A DNA stretch of 64,000 nucleotides, from NCBI RefSeq assembly GCF_026625705.1, contig NZ_CP113059.1, forward strand, positions 4,154,001 to 4,218,000. The letters are read 5' to 3'. This DNA comes from Pedobacter sp. SL55. GTDB lineage: Bacteria; Bacteroidota; Bacteroidia; Sphingobacteriales; Sphingobacteriaceae. Shown piece after piece: positions 60,230-64,000 of the stretch. The notes under the pieces were generated by a model. The model had not been told where the DNA came from. It was given only the letters and a program-made list of their open reading frames with translations, and made no database searches. Made by a program: the position numbers and the translations under genes. How positions within the stretch are numbered: position 1 is the stretch's first letter; every line of letters begins with the position of its first letter.

Positions 60230-61858
60230 TTAGGTTTGAATTATTCCAACATTAAAAGGTTTGGTAATTGGTGCTTGGTTTGCCGCTTCAATTCCCATCG
60301 AGATTACTTTTCTAGTTTCCAAAGGATCTATTACACCATCAACCCATAAACGTGATGCCGCATAGTAAGGCGTAGTTTGCGAGTTGTATCTATCAGTAAT
60401 ATCGTTCAGCAATTTATTTTTTGTTTCTTCTTCTAACGTTTCGCCTTTACCTTTTAGCGCACTCTCTTGAATTTGTAACAATACTTTTGCTGCTTGCGCA
60501 CCTCCCATTACTGCCACTTTAGCGCTAGGCCAAGCGTAAATTAACCTCGGATCGTACGCCTTACCACACATGGCATAATTACCCGCACCATAAGAATTGC
60601 CCACCACAATGGTAAATTTAGGCACCACAGAATTGGAAACCGCATTTACCATTTTAGCACCGTCTTTAATGATACCGCCATGCTCAGATCTACTACCCAC
60701 CATAAATCCAGTTACATCTTGTAAAAACACCAAAGGGATTTTCTTTTGGTTGCAGTTCATGATGAAACGACTGGCTTTATCGGCACTGTCAGAATAAATT
60801 ACTCCGCCAAACTGCATCTCGCCTTTTTTAGATTTTACTACTTTGCGCTGGTTGGCCACGATACCCACTGCCCAACCATCTATACGCCCCAAACCACAAA
60901 TAATGCTTTGCCCGTACAATTCTTTGTATTCTTCAAAATCAGAATTATCTACCAAACGCAAAATAATCTCCTTCATATCGTAAGGCTTTTCGCGGTTATC
61001 AGGCAAAATTCCGTAAATATCTTGCTCATTTAATTTGGGCAAAGCCGATTTTACCCTATCAAAACCTGCTTGCTGTGGCGCACCTAGCATACTCATGATG
61101 TTTCGAATGCTATCTAAGCAAGCTTGGTCGTTAGGATGTTTGTAATCGGTAACGCCAGAGATTTCACAGTGCGTGGTAGCACCACCCAAAGTTTCGTTAT
61201 CGATATCTTCGCCTATGGCCGATTTTACCAAGTAAGATCCTGCTAAAAACACAGAACCCGTTCCATCTACAATCATGGCTTCGTCGCTCATGATGGGCAA
61301 ATAAGCACCGCCCGCAACGCAAGAACCCATTATTGCCGAAATTTGTACAATTCCTTCAGAAGACATGATGGCGTTGTTTCTAAAAATACGTCCAAAATGT
61401 TCTTTATCAGGGAAAATTTCATCCTGCATTGGCAAGTAAACACCTGCACTATCTACCAAATAAATGATGGGCAAACGATTTTCCATGGCGATTTCTTGGG
61501 CACGCAGATTTTTCTTTGCCGTCATCGGGAACCAAGCCCCAGCTTTAACCGTAGCATCATTGGCAACTATTACACATTGCCGCCCAGAAACGTAGCCAAT
61601 TTTTACTACCACGCCAGCACTAGGGCAACCGCCTTCTGCTTCATACATTCCATCAGCAGCAAAAGCGCCCAATTCAATTACTGGCTTATCTTCGTCCAAC
61701 AAATAAGCAATTCGCTCTCTTACCAACAGCTTACCTTTTTCTTTTTGTTTAGCAGCACTTTTTTCGCCTCCACCCAAGTAAACTTTCTTCAGCTTGGTCT
61801 TTAGCTCATAAACTTGTTGCTTGTTGTAATCTTCGTTTTTATTAAATGTCAAATCCAT
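60230..61858 (-). CDS. Acyl-CoA carboxylase, carboxyltransferase (beta) subunit, methylcrotonoyl-CoA type
   Basis: 542 residues, the usual length. N-lobe: GKLLVRERIAYLLDED, GAFAADGMYEAEGGCPSAGV, VIVANDATVKAGAWFPMTAK; C-lobe: GRIDGWAVGIVANQRKV, IPLVFLQDVTGFMVGSRSEH then GGIIKDGAKMVNAVS, GNSYGAGNYAMCGKAYDPR. Matches 3-methylcrotonoyl-CoA carboxylase beta subunit (leucine breakdown) better than propionyl-CoA type. The biotin-carrying alpha subunit is not in the window. Confidence 0.88.
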   Translation of the reverse strand: MDLTFNKNEDYNKQQVYELKTKLKKVYLGGGEKSAAKQKEKGKLLVRERIAYLLDEDKPVIELGAFAADGMYEAEGGCPSAGVVVKIGYVSGRQCVIVANDATVKAGAWFPMTAKKNLRAQEIAMENRLPIIYLVDSAGVYLPMQDEIFPDKEHFGRIFRNNAIMSSEGIVQISAIMGSCVAGGAYLPIMSDEAMIVDGTGSVFLAGSYLVKSAIGEDIDNETLGGATTHCEISGVTDYKHPNDQACLDSIRNIMSMLGAPQQAGFDRVKSALPKLNEQDIYGILPDNREKPYDMKEIILRLVDNSDFEEYKELYGQSIICGLGRIDGWAVGIVANQRKVVKSKKGEMQFGGVIYSDSADKASRFIMNCNQKKIPLVFLQDVTGFMVGSRSEHGGIIKDGAKMVNAVSNSVVPKFTIVVGNSYGAGNYAMCGKAYDPRLIYAWPSAKVAVMGGAQAAKVLLQIQESALKGKGETLEEETKNKLLNDITDRYNSQTTPYYAASRLWVDGVIDPLETRKVISMGIEAANQAPITKPFNVGIIQT

Positions 61859-61890
61859 ATAGGTTGATTATATTTTGGTTTTGCCTTGCC

Positions 61891-61965
61891 GCCATTTCGA
61901 ACATAGTGAGAAATCTATAAGTTAAAACAATAGACTAACGATCCCTCACGACGTTGGAATGACAA
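61891..61965. repeat. REP-like dispersed repeat
   Basis: GCCATTTCGAACATAGTGAG and later GTTGGAATGACA; relates to the elements at 536-648 and 62745-62865 (pattern ATTTCGA ... GAAATCT ... GAATGAC). Confidence 0.55.
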
Positions 61966-62012
61966 GTTACAACGCAATTATGCTAAAATAGTATTTTAAG
62001 CGTTGGTATGGA

Positions 62013-62720
62013 ATGAGATGGCTGATATTTTTTCTGTTACTTACTTTTTCGAACCAAAGCTGGGCACAAAAATTCATATTCCCTAAGCTTGCAAACCAAG
62101 CGAAAGAGGTATCTCGCCTAATCCCGAAGCAATGGAAACTATTAGATTCTGCACAAGGCGACCTTAACCAAGACAAGCAGCAAGATTTGGTACTGATTTT
62201 AGAACACCTTACCGCTGTAGATGAAGACCGAGCCTATGGAAATTACGAAGTTGAGTTGATTACGGAAACGCAAAAGCCTCGAATTTTGGCAGTTTATTTC
62301 AAAAAAAATGGAGTTTATCAACTAGCTGCTCAAAACAATGATTTTGTGTTAAGATCTGAAGAAGGCGGTAAAATGGGCGACCCATTAAAAAACCTTAGTA
62401 TCGACAGCAATAAGTTTACCCTTTCATTTGAAGGAGGCAACGATTGGCGTTGGAAACTCAATTACCAGTTTGCCTACGATAAAAAACAATGGAATTTGGT
62501 AGCGGCCAACAATGTTTACTACCATAAAGACAGCGGCGAAATGGTAGATAAACAGTATGATTTTGTAGATAGAACCATTAAAACGATTGTGGGAAGCATT
62601 TTTAACCGCAACATCTTAAACTCGGTAGACGAAGACATTTTAGTTTTTGGCAGCCCAAGAACTTTAATGGATTTTAAAAAACCTTGGACTTGGGAAGTGA
62701 CGAAGGATAATTATTTGTAG
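62013..62720 (+). CDS. Secreted protein, unknown
   Basis: 235 residues with signal peptide (MRWLIFFLLLTFSNQSWAQ). DSAQGDLNQDKQQDLVLILE resembles an integrin/FG-GAP-like calcium loop, and the rest is beta-rich. Bacteroidota-typical periplasmic protein; function unknown. Confidence 0.65.
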   Translation: MRWLIFFLLLTFSNQSWAQKFIFPKLANQAKEVSRLIPKQWKLLDSAQGDLNQDKQQDLVLILEHLTAVDEDRAYGNYEVELITETQKPRILAVYFKKNGVYQLAAQNNDFVLRSEEGGKMGDPLKNLSIDSNKFTLSFEGGNDWRWKLNYQFAYDKKQWNLVAANNVYYHKDSGEMVDKQYDFVDRTIKTIVGSIFNRNILNSVDEDILVFGSPRTLMDFKKPWTWEVTKDNYL

Positions 62721-62744
62721 CGTGATTGACAGAATGCTTTGTCA

Positions 62745-62865
62745 AGGTCGTTTCGAGCGGAACAACATGAAGTCGAGACTTGAAAATCAACGAAGTTAAA
62801 TCTTTGAAAACAATTATTAACAACTATTTCAAAGATCTATCCATTACAATAGAGATGACGCAAGC
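62745..62865. repeat. REP-like dispersed repeat
   Basis: GTCGTTTCGAGCGGAACAAC with GAAGTCGAGACTT and, at the end, GAGATGACGCAAG; a further small palindrome (GACTTACGAAGTTT...AAACTTCATAAGTC) follows at 62879-62910. No coding potential in the 62721-63017 gap. Confidence 0.55.
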
Positions 62866-62960
62866 CTCAGTCGTTTACAGACTTACGAAGTTTCAGAAAC
62901 TTCATAAGTCTTACACCAAGCATATTATCTTTTTCTGTTAAGCAGACTATTATTATTGCT

Positions 62961-62999
62961 AAAGTAAAAAGATTGGCAATAAACCAATCTTTTTACTTT
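62961..62999. terminator. Bidirectional terminator
   Basis: AAAGTAAAAAGATTGG-CAATAAA-CCAATCTTTTTACTTT: a 16-bp perfect stem between convergent genes. Confidence 0.85.
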
Positions 63000-63017
63000 A
63001 GACTTTTAACTTAAAAT

Positions 63018-64000
63018 CTATCCTTTTATCGCATTGATGATATCGTACTGCGTAATGATATCAAACTTGCCATCTTCTAACTCTACTAAAACCGCACTGT
63101 TATCTTTATTAATTAGGGATGATAAGCGATCTATAGAAGTATTCAAATCTACAAATGGGAAAGTTGCTCCCATAATATCTTCTACTTTAGCAGATTTTAC
63201 GCTTGGGTTTTCTAACAAGGCAGCTAGGATGTCACTTTCTTCTAATTTACCCACTAGCATTCCTTTTTGCGTTACCGGAATTTGAGAAATGTTTAACGTG
63301 CTCATGGTATTAAAGGCTTCAGAAACTGTTTTCTCACAATCTATAGTTACAATTTCTCCCGTATCTTTTTTAGCAAGAATAGTACGAGCTGTTAGCTTTT
63401 CGTCTTTTAAGAAACCACGTTCACGCAGCCAGTCTTCATTATACATTTTACCCATGTAACGGCTACCGTGGTCATGGAAGATAATAACTACTACATCTTC
63501 GGGTTTTAATTGATCTTTCAACTGCAATAAACCCGCAACTGCTGATCCTGCGGAATTGCCAACGAAAATTCCTTCTTGGCGACAAACTTCTCTGGTCATT
63601 AATGCCGCTTCCTTATCTGTTACTTTTTCGAATAAGTCGATGACGTCGAAATTTACATTTGCTGGTAAAAAATCTTCTCCAATGCCTTCTGTGATGTAAG
63701 GATAAATCTCGTTTTTATCGAAAATACCGGTTTCTTTATATTTTTTAAATACCGAACCGTAGGTATCTATGCCCCAAATTTTGATGTTAGGGTTTTTCTC
63801 TTTCAAATATTTACCGGTACCAGAAATGGTACCTCCCGTACCTACCCCAACTACTAAATGCGTAATCTTGCCTTCGGTTTGTTCCCAAATTTCAGGTCCA
63901 GTTTGCTCATAATGCGCTTGTGAGTTGGCTAAATTATCATATTGATTAGGTTTCCAAGAATTTGGCACTTCACGTTCTAAACGAGAAGATACCGAATAAT
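63018..64000 (-). CDS. Cystathionine beta-synthase-like PLP enzyme with CBS pair, 5' end outside window
   Basis: The frame stays open to the window edge (YSVSSRLEREVPNSWKPNQY upstream of an internal GTG), so the N-terminus with the PLP lysine lies outside. Seen: GVGTGGTISGTGKYLKEKNP (PLP phosphate loop), the conserved EGIGEDFLP, GNSAGSAVAGLLQL, then two CBS domains (about the last 120 residues, KTVSEAFNTMSTLNISQIPV). Condenses serine with homocysteine, or makes cysteine; the CBS pair suggests adenosyl-ligand regulation. Confidence 0.87.
   Translation of the reverse strand, partial: YSVSSRLEREVPNSWKPNQYDNLANSQAHYEQTGPEIWEQTEGKITHLVVGVGTGGTISGTGKYLKEKNPNIKIWGIDTYGSVFKKYKETGIFDKNEIYPYITEGIGEDFLPANVNFDVIDLFEKVTDKEAALMTREVCRQEGIFVGNSAGSAVAGLLQLKDQLKPEDVVVIIFHDHGSRYMGKMYNEDWLRERGFLKDEKLTARTILAKKDTGEIVTIDCEKTVSEAFNTMSTLNISQIPVTQKGMLVGKLEESDILAALLENPSVKSAKVEDIMGATFPFVDLNTSIDRLSSLINKDNSAVLVELEDGKFDIITQYDIINAIKG

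Noticed and set aside
1..64000. tRNA or rRNA genes, including a tRNA attachment site for the prophage
   Set aside because: None seen; the phage is inserted in a protein gene, as expected for transposition.

Overview
The window is a Bacteroidota chromosome, most likely Pedobacter or another Sphingobacteriaceae. Evidence: a type IX secretion sorting domain, Bacteroidota promoters (TTG-N19-TAnnTTTG), A-rich start regions with few Shine-Dalgarno sites, and a FadR/GntR-controlled polyuronide-degradation locus. It holds one integrated Mu-like transposable prophage flanked by host genes.

Layout: 1-10943 and 47201-49063 are two halves of one minus-strand polysaccharide-utilisation locus. Read in transcription order it contains a candidate jelly-roll polysaccharide lyase lipoprotein, a secreted protein, a large T9SS cargo protein, a sialate O-acetylesterase-type esterase, a FadR-type regulator, a PL17 oligoalginate lyase, KdgF, a second esterase (frameshifted), a beta-helix lyase-like protein and a hexuronate-type MFS transporter (truncated by the window edge). 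Paired palindromes TTGGTTGACCAA / TTGGTTTACCAA precede both the regulator and the distal lyase, so both halves probably belong to one regulon. The lyases, KdgF and two esterases suggest an acetylated uronate polymer such as bacterial alginate as substrate; this is inference, and no SusC/SusD pair is visible.

10948-47200 (36,253 bp) is the prophage. Its ends were placed by reconstructing the host gene it splits. The signal peptide of the T9SS cargo gene lies at 47201-47242 and the rest at 8295-10943; joining them across one copy of the 4-bp repeat AGTA restores one reading frame. Phage order: left end; S24-type repressor (minus); early promoter with operator repeats; Ner-like HTH; MuA-type DDE transposase; MuB-type ATPase; an early block with DUF3164, DUF4406, DEDD exonuclease, RecA-like ATPase and GemA; a minus-strand packaging/head block (virion morphogenesis, head protein with PBECR2-like nuclease fold, DUF935 portal, gp36, terminases); a divergent promoter region; prohead protease/scaffold and major capsid; a lysis cassette (holin candidate, GH24 endolysin, unimolecular spanin candidate); contractile tail genes with a canonical -1 frameshift at A AAA AAG in the tail chaperone; baseplate and fibres; a Mom-family DNA-modification gene behind a structured leader; and a probable small RNA at the right end.

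49387-64000 is ordinary chromosome: a tandem pair of paralogues, a dicarboxylate symporter, an ECF sigma factor with its partner, a DUF922-like protein, a GH20 hexosaminidase (frameshifted), thioredoxin reductase, a renal-dipeptidase-like M19 enzyme, an acyl-CoA carboxylase beta subunit and a cystathionine beta-synthase-like enzyme running off the end.

Caveat: four reading frames (esterase, large terminase, portal/head junction, GH20) break in ways that adding one base to a homopolymer would repair. Assembly error is a real alternative to biology at each, although the portal/head site also carries a textbook frameshift signal.
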